Shown one piece after another: positions 56,001-62,383 of a stretch of 64,000 nt of DNA. The translations under genes and the position numbers were made by a program. Numbering within the stretch: position 1 is the stretch's first letter; each line of letters opens with the position of its first letter. Under the pieces are notes generated by a model. That model was not told the origin of the DNA and searched no databases. It saw only the letters and a program-made list of their open reading frames with translations. The DNA comes from a virus, in IMG/VR virus record IMGVR_UViG_3300009104_001827, positions 62,001-126,000 of that record, one strand, 5' to 3'.

Positions 56001-58500
56001 GGTAAACTCGATAGTCGGGGGATCTAAGAATGAAATCCTGTACTCCGATTACTGCGCAATAGGCACCGGATTCGGAAATGCTATTCAGGATTCCAAATAT
56101 TCAACAATTCTAAATGGCTATAAAAACGCTATTGACGGTGGGGATATAGAGAAAAGGGCGTTCTTGGATTCTACTGGTGAGTTCCGCTGGGGTATTGACG
56201 GACCCGCTTTTGATGACGACATTGAAGGTGGCATAACAGGCGTAAAATGCACTGTAGATGTAAAAGGGCAGTCCGTAGACCCATTCGAGTGGCGGCTTCC
56301 TTTCCACCAGATGGACGGGAGGGCAGGGGAAGAGGAGGTTATAGCGTTTTATCGTTACTTCATGGGAGCAAGGACACAGGACGATTTTATGATCCTTCAC
56401 TTGACGGCAGGAGTAAAGTTTGAGGATAGTAACCCGGCCTGGACTGCCGCCACGGAGTTCCAGCGGAATAATCTGGTAAAACACAATAAAAAAGTGTGGG
56501 TCTGCACCAGAACTAGCACGGGCGATAAGCCGGACGAAAATTCAGATGTCTGGTATGATGTGACCTTTGGAAGAAAATATGACCCCAACGGCGATCCGAG
56601 GGGTTGGGTTTTAGATGGTAGTGGGAATTATTTAGCTAACGGCAAGTTCTACAGAGATATAGTTAAGGGAGCAATGTCTGACGCTAGATTTGCCAGAAAT
56701 GCCAAATGGGCGCTAGACATTGGACTCAATAAGGAGACTTATTATATATACGGTACTGGGGCCGGTAGAGAACGTAAAACTGAATACGAGAGGTTCGACC
56801 TCATCGGCGGAGCTCAATCCGACAGCCCTAATTCGTTTGACTATGATGGTAAAACCTGGACTAAAACCGTAATCCCTGCTCACGGCAATAAGAATAGCGC
56901 ATTCTCTATATTTAATAACCTCCTAAAGATCACTTGGCTCGAGTCAAACCCGGTTAATCGCGGGGGGGTAGCGGGCGGCCAGTCAATCCTGTCTTTCGCC
57001 ATACTTCTTGACGCACACTGCAAGGTCGGGGATAAAAAATTATATGTCAGGGCTGAAAGCAAGCACCTTAATGGTGCGCTCAACGCTGCGGGCGCTCACG
57101 ATAAATTCCGGCCCAGAAGGATATTTGATATTGGGTATTATGAAAATAATAAATTTTATTGGGTTCCTGTCACGACCTCGACCTGGGCTTGGCCGGTGGT
57201 ATATGTCCCCGCTTTCGGCACATCGAAGGCCTATGGAGTGTTTAAGTTAGGCGAAGACGATGAAATACTCTGGGAGCCGGTGGGCGGAGACTCGGAGACC
57301 GTGGCCCAACTTTTTACGGCCGTTTCTTTTGCGGACATCTCTAACTCTCCCAACACTGCCTCGAATGCGTTTAGCTCCAACCTCTCAAGTATGTACGGCG
57401 ATGGCAGCAAAGAACATAATCGCACAATGCACGCCCCCGCCTCCACCGTGGGTGGGGGCAGCACTAATCTTGCTAATATGAAGCCAAACTCAATTGTAAC
57501 CTCCGTGCCAGAGCCAAACGCTGGCACTCATACCGAGTCTTGGCACAACACGATTGTTGGAGGGGATTACAATAAGATAGCCAAATCGCGAAGGTCCACC
57601 ATTGTTGGCGGCAGGGGGGTATCTCTGTTTCAGGTCGAACGAGCCATAGTAGGGGGACTTGGAAATCTTTTGATAGGAACTCCCTCTGGGACTCAGTTGC
57701 CGAAGGGATTTACGGTATTTGGTACAGAAAATACAATCTCGCACGAATCTCCAGACTTCATTCCCCACAAAGACGATCCTACGCAGAGCAATGCCGGAGA
57801 AAGCTACATTACGTCTGCAGGGGGCACTCCCTCCAGGTTCGATGCACTGGCAAACACGGTCTTCGGCTCCTATAATAGAGTTCGAAATTCTGACAGAATG
57901 ACCGTCTTGGGCTCAAATAATGACATACTGTTCGAAGACGGAGGTTTTAAGCAAACCGGAAGCGAAATTACTATATTGGGCACAGATAACAAAATTGAAA
58001 TTGATCAAGAAGTTGACGCCGTAAACCTTGGGATATTTGGTACGAACTTTACGCTAACGCAGCCGGCCATGGTGCAGAACACCTTTTATATAGGGAATCC
58101 TAAAATTGAGGACACCACGGACCTTAAGGCGTTAACTCGGGTTTTTGTGGCTGCGGATGGAGGCATGTTTGTCACCGGCGACGTCATAGCTTACGCCCTG
58201 TCTGATAAAAAATACAAGGAAAATGTCAAGCTAATTGAAAGCCCCTTGGAAAAATTGCTAAAGATAAGGGGCGTCACATTTGATTGGAACAAAGATCAGG
58301 ACGTGTATGAGGGGCATGACATCGGCGTGCTTGCTGATGAAGTCGAAAAAGTGCTGCCTGAGGTCGTTGAAAGCCGCAGGACCGGTAAGGCCGTTCGTTA
58401 TGAAAAATTAACCCCTTTATTAATCGAGGCCGTCAAGGCTCAGCAGGAGATTATAGATTCCCTTACTGCCAGGGTGGAGGCTTTAGAGTCTAAGCGTTAA
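47068..58500 (+). CDS. Giant central tail fibre: J-like stem, modules, beta-roll and S74 chaperone (3810 aa)
   Basis: AGGA lies 5 bases before the ATG. An FN3-like stretch near 775 ('PPAPENFKIKSSFKTFFLSW') and 'AMIGDATIKTAHVNDL' (about 1338) match the downstream part of lambda gpJ. A 'GGVYEIKTPGDTDFTLLG' module lies at about 1070-1118. Trp modules lie at about 1565, 1671, 1821, 2557 and 3124. From about 2893 to 3020 and again about 3460-3660 there are repeats of 'S-x-IGGG-x-x-N-x-I' type ('SVIGGGYGNEI', 'SFIGGGYLNKI'), as in YadA-like beta-rolls, interrupted by ~430 unrelated residues. Ser3712 ('SDKKYKEN') begins an S74 self-cleaving chaperone to the end. Receptor binding is inferred. It overlaps the convergent gene by 11 bases. 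Confidence 0.9.
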   Translation: MPATSILLKFKVHSLTDTYHAVGTSAQGSFNKELGRGRDLIVGGGVVTEDDLKLGVGIETQISLDGKYGEFTIRVYAENELGLRSKYVEVVKQVLGPSVDGTYSFGDVHVAAGEVVSREFVGSDTYDIGNTTKVNLDFRGASPNLNWSLLAPPGHALEGNQLDSSMVKEDGFFDKFVISFWRPNGSGNYDILDSDDEAKMIDDIFGDILEDMGSGKWQSQTFFLNFPESSSTNFSGLAGGSNKRKLLIKIEAHAIKFNANDQDKISHLEVTLENSKTKLKTNFVETVANDFIFSYEAQDIDLSRVEVLQYRQTGLSTFGLVKTFGGPSDSGVSKVQLGTIKAQQKWSNGRGDSGNDITSLVNVYKYVIAVYDSFGLSSAYAPKVDGGFEEKDSIADALDASNRTFESVVKIGNVTIADVADKFNISWSLVDARGNGISFDNDSNSDFASVVSGVVGYFHRAGDSQGAHPIIDAFKVNDAGDRFASTPASLNISELKQEYGVTLIPNISKDENKRIQEKLYDDSTREASRSIYFTLKLLDSRGEVIDELEVSGTNEQPTIELPAGGLKIHNTSPVGSISFDFEFSENIESVKIYRKPRKVATVTTAAPQANEVRYAQRSHARSTEDSPFGLVPNTPMASKYNDATTPSSYFGYYIPPAGSAADRLAAATTYAEEVIAYDGGQGYFVSEQKLSGPNPTETDPGTSSATIVDKDVPMAQVYGDGWVTDVVTLYDYVIVPYDTFGAGVPHLIRGQEVIAYLVTTKDDKGFVGQMDIIRPPAPENFKIKSSFKTFFLSWDAPRQKKGKIDSYKVTMIRDSRPLKDRNATSIQLGNGNLNYEGTDNTVNRPFIKWVPRAAGGDYAVRDNGSWAAVSSASGEISKVGLVENETDSWLVRTRAAEDGTFTEKEGSLKIVGGQMHMSKAGGDNKFLDANGNPMVTFEEYIVDTTSLAIEGEKNETGYFFLEAIDRVGNHSEFSHNGAPENFEQSRTLGQSEITDIFGFEQEITKKFPGAIVLVPSEPFDVVNEGIEWEEHILYSNGEGTLMKAGAIKMRPAADESGYEFLGPEVEIDVELMVDGGVYEIKTPGDTDFTLLGAPNSTEGTIFVATGPGTGSGKVKIDKYIQSIYWDPAGGYDTVSGTFKSTTNDGGKANERLGGPLEGVDENVEYEKTGYYSFSVFNPASATYNIKDGIDTSDATGYNAVIRSPAAGNYGFQDFIEVATSLNGRPTQQTIDITAFTSHWGTTISDAKDDLVKYNSNNGEVSASSKVVDMIKAGYGIHMPLESRGEGEPKSIGKRNPLVKPREKNVVGSVVVGRINLKPDFGFSVTSSWHAFANAVIGTAMIGDATIKTAHVNDLSADVLTSGEIHGHEIILGERKAIGEPVQFGSISSLDYLPGGINSTGTGFAIHGDGTFSFSSGAGGDPLNPKKATSLSFDGEGLNLRGYLNQPDGTPGSSIRLYGTADQVLIQDFQVPNVDGTAGILSPDGGDITVYGTIKGAFDARGLALGAENVVVKVYPEDLADSKQITRKASYAEFSDPGQGPDVGHAWWWASSDPVATVNDGNNLVAWTAASYSEGDKRGHLGQAWEANSNTNAGDEPGASPKWDNIGELNDGIKIELDFGVNSGDDPQGIGLSNKFLKREHGEIPALADYFSVEVRLKYVNLPSTSSGGIQWAATKSYRSGDYVINDGNIYQAKRSIPSGDHVPTGTSDISIDGKPVWSYIGDGQDGLTIDSDIFIIKQLREASDALSFQLRPNEGTVVKGDSAGYLDFTPWLIYGSTSSYDLTNPQDDNPVWVQDVAKNIRILREVVVKREPDGSISDYDEWSASEGYDPGDVVKSNDRIFTCYDTHPATATNPANNSAYWQEETLTKISKSPMTSSDEKITWESFKLGDGVQVEGNRVYRDSFGIDGSVKFQNILFTMEQHATMAHVDATPNILDTLKFTLLQDGNSAGELSFYAADVNGDRTSDPKYAITRELSSGLRKKMDISEKTYFTCNFIQGADLLPGPSGYLYIEADAGDPIVEGKIFVKKDNGDAFAGGLVEISVDDATDVSRITLRVKLLNPGGGVIAVGTEQIDIISIKPEHKAFRLTLKRDFVEFDGSSHAVSDNLLSVTNMVPLQVFLGAENVVSKFNLNDGIEVVPSFGWVASGEALDNALKDNAGNTGRIMPPNTYGDSTTGLRGAIAAGSLADAVPAGDLTFDPYYIYKDGSDYKFNIIKDSAGSLEAVELSSTTSNFFFYIPDSASGEEAVKKRHGLSLKATYNRHAGGLDGIPETYEDIEEVKVIENVADGVNPFWVTSKNQNMIVSATDTGKMSIPGTSDGEAEVNVYRGNKEVFLAPKKIKIGSNVFTLNAGSAAFEYTGGGVAINAEVDTVELEWEDGIKGAGDENFKKIKNGTPTMVRVSRGGDSFPRNTDNQKRHVVILDNGGDVLQFGDFSVQNTGIMDGSKFSQTDFIAWPSGAADIATRPTNLSSSSYNSLEIESGKSVTGVNEYRLASNFALADGEQLLTATGGKLDIAGIITTVYIYDNKLGIRAETSFERSVGLAKTGAPGPSFAYRGEYSPFRYYRGDDQRIDVVKYTDPTGVLPVKHYKAISASGPAGTVGNTTFPGAKAPPNSTYWDNFNELQSTATDLLLASDVFVKRGIVTGIDREVGTQQQPSFIASQLESRYYNLSSSFDPHAMGGIQKGIDFTNNGTPISNTHPSLESYLADNFSGSTTFAGPDAQGRIWYLDQTDWDYYIKETGINPPAGTNNIDAWARAQFLAGNGDKTYIRIRESVPDSATDGTRSIRSRRSQKTYKTPNDKLPGFFLGFDRIDTAVTNSSASGGADWAADDFYVPKFELRSVFGNYLYWDGNNLNIKGAIINASADDSNFLRLAAADDVLILSGPQNPDTGGQTFVGGGFNNELTPRLDNLGSSIMGGGANKISINETAQKPRFSVIGGGYGNEIHNPFSFIGGGYLNKIGGFVPKGETAAELKSEDGVNSIVGGSKNEILYSDYCAIGTGFGNAIQDSKYSTILNGYKNAIDGGDIEKRAFLDSTGEFRWGIDGPAFDDDIEGGITGVKCTVDVKGQSVDPFEWRLPFHQMDGRAGEEEVIAFYRYFMGARTQDDFMILHLTAGVKFEDSNPAWTAATEFQRNNLVKHNKKVWVCTRTSTGDKPDENSDVWYDVTFGRKYDPNGDPRGWVLDGSGNYLANGKFYRDIVKGAMSDARFARNAKWALDIGLNKETYYIYGTGAGRERKTEYERFDLIGGAQSDSPNSFDYDGKTWTKTVIPAHGNKNSAFSIFNNLLKITWLESNPVNRGGVAGGQSILSFAILLDAHCKVGDKKLYVRAESKHLNGALNAAGAHDKFRPRRIFDIGYYENNKFYWVPVTTSTWAWPVVYVPAFGTSKAYGVFKLGEDDEILWEPVGGDSETVAQLFTAVSFADISNSPNTASNAFSSNLSSMYGDGSKEHNRTMHAPASTVGGGSTNLANMKPNSIVTSVPEPNAGTHTESWHNTIVGGDYNKIAKSRRSTIVGGRGVSLFQVERAIVGGLGNLLIGTPSGTQLPKGFTVFGTENTISHESPDFIPHKDDPTQSNAGESYITSAGGTPSRFDALANTVFGSYNRVRNSDRMTVLGSNNDILFEDGGFKQTGSEITILGTDNKIEIDQEVDAVNLGIFGTNFTLTQPAMVQNTFYIGNPKIEDTTDLKALTRVFVAADGGMFVTGDVIAYALSDKKYKENVKLIESPLEKLLKIRGVTFDWNKDQDVYEGHDIGVLADEVEKVLPEVVESRRTGKAVRYEKLTPLLIEAVKAQQEIIDSLTARVEALESKR

Positions 58501-59296
58501 CCACCTTTAGGAGGGCTCTTGCTTCTGCTGCGGGTACATCGTCCCAGCTAGACCAATTTGAGGCTGCTTCGTTCTTGTACTTGTCATCTCTCCACCACTC
58601 TCTCAGGACCTCCTTGAAGTCAAGGAAGCTATGGCAATTGAGTTTATTTTGAGCGTTGGTTTCTAAAATGGAGGAGGGGGTTAGCGCGGGAGAAGTCTGC
58701 GCCATGGGTTTCCCTTTGCTCTTATTAATTTCGTCGTCCCCGACGATGTGGACATTTAGGAAATTTCTGATGCACCTTACGAACGCTCGATTGCAGGCGA
58801 TTGTTTCGAGGAAAATTTGTCCAAAATCGCTGGTATTGTTGATTGTGGCGTTTGCCATGTCTTGGAATCTTACATGTTCCCCGCCGGTTTCGTAATTTGG
58901 TATAAATGTTATTGTGCAGGTGACTGCGACGTGCTCTTCGCTACATTTTTCCGTATGAAATGAGACGTCTGAGAATCCTCTTAGTCTAGCTAGTTCTTTA
59001 ATTCCGCTAAGCTTAATTAGAAGTTGATGATCTTGGAGGCCCTCTACTGTGCTAGGCATGGCTTGATTTCTTGTTTTAAACCAGTCCCTGTTGGGAAATA
59101 GATGACTGTCTCCTATCATTGCTCTCCAGTCGATAGATCCATCCTCATGAAAAACGTATTGAACGTTCTTGAGCAATCCATGCGAGTCCCTCTGGAACAG
59201 TGACGGTCCGAAGCTATTATCGATAGCTGAGTCGGTTATTGTGGTCGAACCTTCCGTGGTTGTTTCTGAATTAGTTGTTTTCTTTTTTCTTGGCAT
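58490..59296 (-). CDS. Possible ssDNA-annealing (Rad52/ERF-like) recombination protein (268 aa)
   Basis: A Lys/Thr/Ser-rich N-terminus is followed at about 55-190 by a domain with 'IDWRAMIGD', 'LIKLSGIKELARLRGF', 'VAVTCTITFIPNYET', then 'ETIACNRAFVRCIRNFL' and 'VGDDEI'. The last pattern (E-T-x-A-x-NRAF-x-R-x-x-RN-x-L...DE) recalls the helix ending of single-strand annealing proteins such as ERF and Rad52-like phage proteins. The C-terminus is Trp-rich ('REWWRDD', 'SNWSSWDDV'). The family is not certain, and it could be another DNA-metabolism protein. The start overlaps the GT9-like gene by 26 bases, and the stop overlaps the convergent 3810-aa fibre. Confidence 0.4.
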   Translation of the reverse strand: MPRKKKTTNSETTTEGSTTITDSAIDNSFGPSLFQRDSHGLLKNVQYVFHEDGSIDWRAMIGDSHLFPNRDWFKTRNQAMPSTVEGLQDHQLLIKLSGIKELARLRGFSDVSFHTEKCSEEHVAVTCTITFIPNYETGGEHVRFQDMANATINNTSDFGQIFLETIACNRAFVRCIRNFLNVHIVGDDEINKSKGKPMAQTSPALTPSSILETNAQNKLNCHSFLDFKEVLREWWRDDKYKNEAASNWSSWDDVPAAEARALLKVVNA

Positions 59297-60455
59297 AATT
59301 ATATATTTTGAAAAACTCTGACTCTCTATAAAACTCTGGGTCGTCTATTATTTTATGCTCGCTTTGCTTTTCTGTCTGCCTGTCGAGTGCCGCCTTGCAT
59401 GGATAAATTTTATCTTTAGAGAATAGGTTTAATGATGATTGATAAAAGCTATTATTGCATATTTTGTCGGGAAAGTCAAGGTCTTTTTTCGTTTCCGGTT
59501 CATTGGGGTATATGTTTTCCCCAAAAAATTTAATGCGGGCCTCAGTTATTGTTTCTTTATTGTTGTGATACAGTATGGTCTTTATTGCTAACCTATCAAT
59601 GTCGGACATATAATCTTGAGTAAAGGTTTCGTCCATATAGAGAAATATTTTTTGAATATTATCCTTATATTTAAATAATAAATTCAAATCTATCATTCTG
59701 TTTATATGTACTACTGTTTTATGTGATGATAGCCAGCCTTCTAGGTACTGCTCTTCGTCTGTATAGTCGGACCTGATGTTAATTGATGATCCTTTTGCGA
59801 ATGGTAGTTTGTCGTGGCTAGCAAAGTCGGGAACTACGTCTATTATTGATAAGTAGAAACTTTCCCCTAAATGAATAGGATTAATTAAATTTAGCTCATT
59901 GGGTATATTTAGGAGGTTGAGCGCCTTCTCTGCCACTTTGTCGGGGAATATTTTATTGATTCTTTTTGGGCTTTCTTCTAGCGAATAAGAAGGCTTTAGG
60001 GATGAGAAGTCTGGAGCAAGAAGCTCCTGCTTGGTTTTGTCTCCCCAGTACGGCCCGCAACATTCTGGCCTGGACGGACCATAAAGGATAACCATGGGAA
60101 CGTCGTATGCTCCCGCAGCATGACACGAGAAAGAGTCGTTTCCGATATGAAGGCTGGAGTTTTTAATAACAAAAAGCGCCTGACGTATTGTTGTTTGTCC
60201 TAGTAGGCTAGTGCTTCCGTCGATATGGGCTTCGCCTTGTTCTCCGATTTGGATAATCTCATATCCGAGATTTTTTATTTTTGGTTGAATGATTTTAATT
60301 ACATCTTTATAATAGTCATAATTTTTTGACCCCATTCCTGAGGAGGCGTGCAGGGTAATATATTTTCTACTTCCAACCGGAAAGTAGGAAGTCTTGATCG
60401 TTGGCTTGGCTATCTTTGAGGCAGCGGCAAGCGCATAATTTTCTACTAGATGCAT
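59271..60455 (-). CDS. GT9-type glycosyltransferase, C-terminal half of a split domain (394 aa)
   Basis: Starts 'MHLVENYALAAASKIAKP' at ATG 60455, which overlaps the end of the GT4 gene by 10 bases in another frame. Residues about 30-150 are the C-terminal Rossmann half of glycosyltransferase family 9 (heptosyltransferase-like): 'KYITLHASSG', 'LFVIKNSSLHIGNDSFSCHA' and 'PMVILYGPSRPECCGPYWG', where the nucleotide-sugar binds. The N-terminal half of this fold is missing here and lies at the end of the upstream gene. The remaining ~240 residues have no clear match. No Shine-Dalgarno precedes the ATG, so a fused product by frameshift is as likely as separate initiation. Substrate unknown; a surface glycan is a natural guess. 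Confidence 0.7.
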   Translation of the reverse strand: MHLVENYALAAASKIAKPTIKTSYFPVGSRKYITLHASSGMGSKNYDYYKDVIKIIQPKIKNLGYEIIQIGEQGEAHIDGSTSLLGQTTIRQALFVIKNSSLHIGNDSFSCHAAGAYDVPMVILYGPSRPECCGPYWGDKTKQELLAPDFSSLKPSYSLEESPKRINKIFPDKVAEKALNLLNIPNELNLINPIHLGESFYLSIIDVVPDFASHDKLPFAKGSSINIRSDYTDEEQYLEGWLSSHKTVVHINRMIDLNLLFKYKDNIQKIFLYMDETFTQDYMSDIDRLAIKTILYHNNKETITEARIKFFGENIYPNEPETKKDLDFPDKICNNSFYQSSLNLFSKDKIYPCKAALDRQTEKQSEHKIIDDPEFYRESEFFKIYNYAKKKENN

Positions 60456-62338
60456 AGATTTAGGGAGATTTTATCTTTTCCGTTTCTTGTATAATTTAAG
60501 ATGGTCTGACTCTGGATATGTAAAAGTATCGCTACCTCGAAATAACCTTCGTGGTCTTTCCTGTCTGTCCTTCCGCTATACCCTTCTAGAAACAAGACAT
60601 CCGAACATAGGGGGTTGTATGGTATTGTTTTGTGGATGTAAGGGTTGCCTAATAGTATTTCTTTATATTGCGGTTTTGTAATAAAATATATATTGTATTC
60701 AGGGTAATTGTTTTTAATGTCTGGCAACAGGCTGGAGGCTAGGAATATATCTCCTATGCTCTCCGGCATTACGAGCGCCAGTCTTTTTCCTTTGTCCTCA
60801 TCGTCAAGATAGTCCTCTATATTGTAATTGTTGTCTGATGTAGAGGATAGTTCGTCTATTACGTTTTTTCTTAGAGCTTGATATACTTTATCTCTTGAAA
60901 CTCCTTCTTGGAGCCTGCTTTTAAGGTACTTAAAGACTTCCTCGTCTCTTGTTATCTCTATCTTAAGCATGTTTTTATACATATCAAGTATAAAATCTGT
61001 ATCTGTTATTCCTTCTGGGGGAGTGTAGTTTTTGTCTGGGATGAGGTCACTCATATTGAAGTCCCAGTTTTTGTCGGGCATGGAGTCTATTGCGTCCATT
61101 AATTTGTTGCAGGTATTTTCAAGGGAATAATTCTCTAGCACAAATTTGCGAGCAGACTTTCCCATCCTACAGCGTTTGTCTGAATTCATTTTGAAAACCC
61201 GCGAAAGTTTGCTGGCGATACTTGATGCGTCTGTACTGGCTTTTATAAACTGGGTCCCCGGCTCCCTGTATTCATGCCAAGATAAGGGCATGCCCCCTGA
61301 GTCTTCTGAGGAACAATCTTCACCGCAGCTATAATTTGTAACCAGGGTTATGAGTTCGCAGAGCTTGGCCTCCTGTATCGGCAACTCCTGACCGCCGGAG
61401 GTAAAGGGGTGGCAGTATACGTCCATAATTCCGTATATTTCGTTCAATTGAGACTCTGAGGTTCCTTTATCTACTGCGATAGTGTTCTGGCTTTTTTTAC
61501 TGTGACAGTACGGGCAGTCTTGTTTGTTGCCCTTGCGTTTATCGTGAGAGGGGAACGGCTTAATCTCGTACTGACGACACTGGTTGCATATAAAGGTTGT
61601 TAGTATTTCGTGCATTCCAAGTCCCTTCTCTTGTATGAGTCTAGGGATGTCCCACCCTTCGTGCCAATTTGTGTGAAGGAGTAATTTAGGGGTCGCTTTG
61701 GGGTGTAGATTTTTAAACTTAATGAATCCATCCAAAAGATTTGGGACACTCTTCCTTAGTTGATTTCTAAAGACAAACCCTATGATAAAATCGTCATCAT
61801 TGATTTTGAAGCCATTCCTTAGGCGAGCTCTAGTGTTCGGATCGAGCTTATAAAAATCCCCTCCATCCACAGGTCCATGCAGGGTTTCTACTCCAGGAGC
61901 CCCCCTCTCTATCATTTCCTTGCAGGCAAAGTGTGACCAGCAAAAAAATCGGCCAGTACTATTAGCCGCGTCTATTGCGCTCTGCAGTACCGGAGACGAG
62001 TCTATTGTGGTCCAAAGTATTGTGTTGACTCTCCTCCACCACCGTTTGTCCCAAAATTTGTCAAATGCCCATATGTCTTCTGCCCCCACATAAACATCGG
62101 GACGCTCTTCCTCGATAATTGAGTCGATTGTGAGGTGTCCATATCCGGCTTTGTTTTTATTATTCCCGGAATTTTCGTTGTAGTCTTCGGGAAAGGTTCC
62201 TACGCACTTCCATGGAAAAAGCTCTAGTGCGGGTGAGTTTTTTTTAATTCCATTCGCAACCTCGACAACTTCATATTTGTCCGTATTGTAAAGGTAGGTC
62301 AGTACGTTTCTTGCATTCTTGCCAAACCCCGAAAGCAC
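60446..62338 (-). CDS. GT4-type glycosyltransferase with zinc ribbon, fused to the N-half of a GT9 domain; start out of frame
   Basis: The open frame begins at GTG 62338 (630 aa), but this removes the first strand of the GT-B fold. An ATG at 62384, coupled to the upstream stop (TAATG), would add 'MSKKKKILFHSNCSR' if its 14-A run had 13 A. Residues about 1-210 are the first Rossmann domain. 'DDDFIIGFVFRNQLRKSVPN' (about 177) and 'SGGQELPIQEAKLC' (about 315) belong to family 4; the first Glu of the usual E-x7-E pair is not present. A Cys4 zinc ribbon (C251, C254, C275, C278) is inserted between. Residues about 530-630 ('ALVMPESIGDIFLASSLLPD') are the N-terminal half of a GT9 domain completed by the next gene. 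Glycan modification of host or virion is inferred. Confidence 0.75.
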   Translation of the reverse strand: MLSGFGKNARNVLTYLYNTDKYEVVEVANGIKKNSPALELFPWKCVGTFPEDYNENSGNNKNKAGYGHLTIDSIIEEERPDVYVGAEDIWAFDKFWDKRWWRRVNTILWTTIDSSPVLQSAIDAANSTGRFFCWSHFACKEMIERGAPGVETLHGPVDGGDFYKLDPNTRARLRNGFKINDDDFIIGFVFRNQLRKSVPNLLDGFIKFKNLHPKATPKLLLHTNWHEGWDIPRLIQEKGLGMHEILTTFICNQCRQYEIKPFPSHDKRKGNKQDCPYCHSKKSQNTIAVDKGTSESQLNEIYGIMDVYCHPFTSGGQELPIQEAKLCELITLVTNYSCGEDCSSEDSGGMPLSWHEYREPGTQFIKASTDASSIASKLSRVFKMNSDKRCRMGKSARKFVLENYSLENTCNKLMDAIDSMPDKNWDFNMSDLIPDKNYTPPEGITDTDFILDMYKNMLKIEITRDEEVFKYLKSRLQEGVSRDKVYQALRKNVIDELSSTSDNNYNIEDYLDDEDKGKRLALVMPESIGDIFLASSLLPDIKNNYPEYNIYFITKPQYKEILLGNPYIHKTIPYNPLCSDVLFLEGYSGRTDRKDHEGYFEVAILLHIQSQTILNYTRNGKDKISLNLCI

Positions 62339-62364
62339 TCTTGAGCAATTACTGTGAAAGAGTA

Positions 62365-62378
62365 TTTTTTTTTTTTTT
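62365..62378 (-). repeat. 14-base poly-A tract at codon 3 of the GT4 gene
   Basis: Fourteen A on the coding (minus) strand directly follow ATG TCT at 62384-62379. Read as is, translation gives an 11-residue peptide and stops. With 13 A it joins the 630-residue glycosyltransferase frame. Runs of this length are prone to polymerase slippage, and they are also a classic source of assembly error. Confidence 0.9.
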
Positions 62379-62383
62379 AGACA

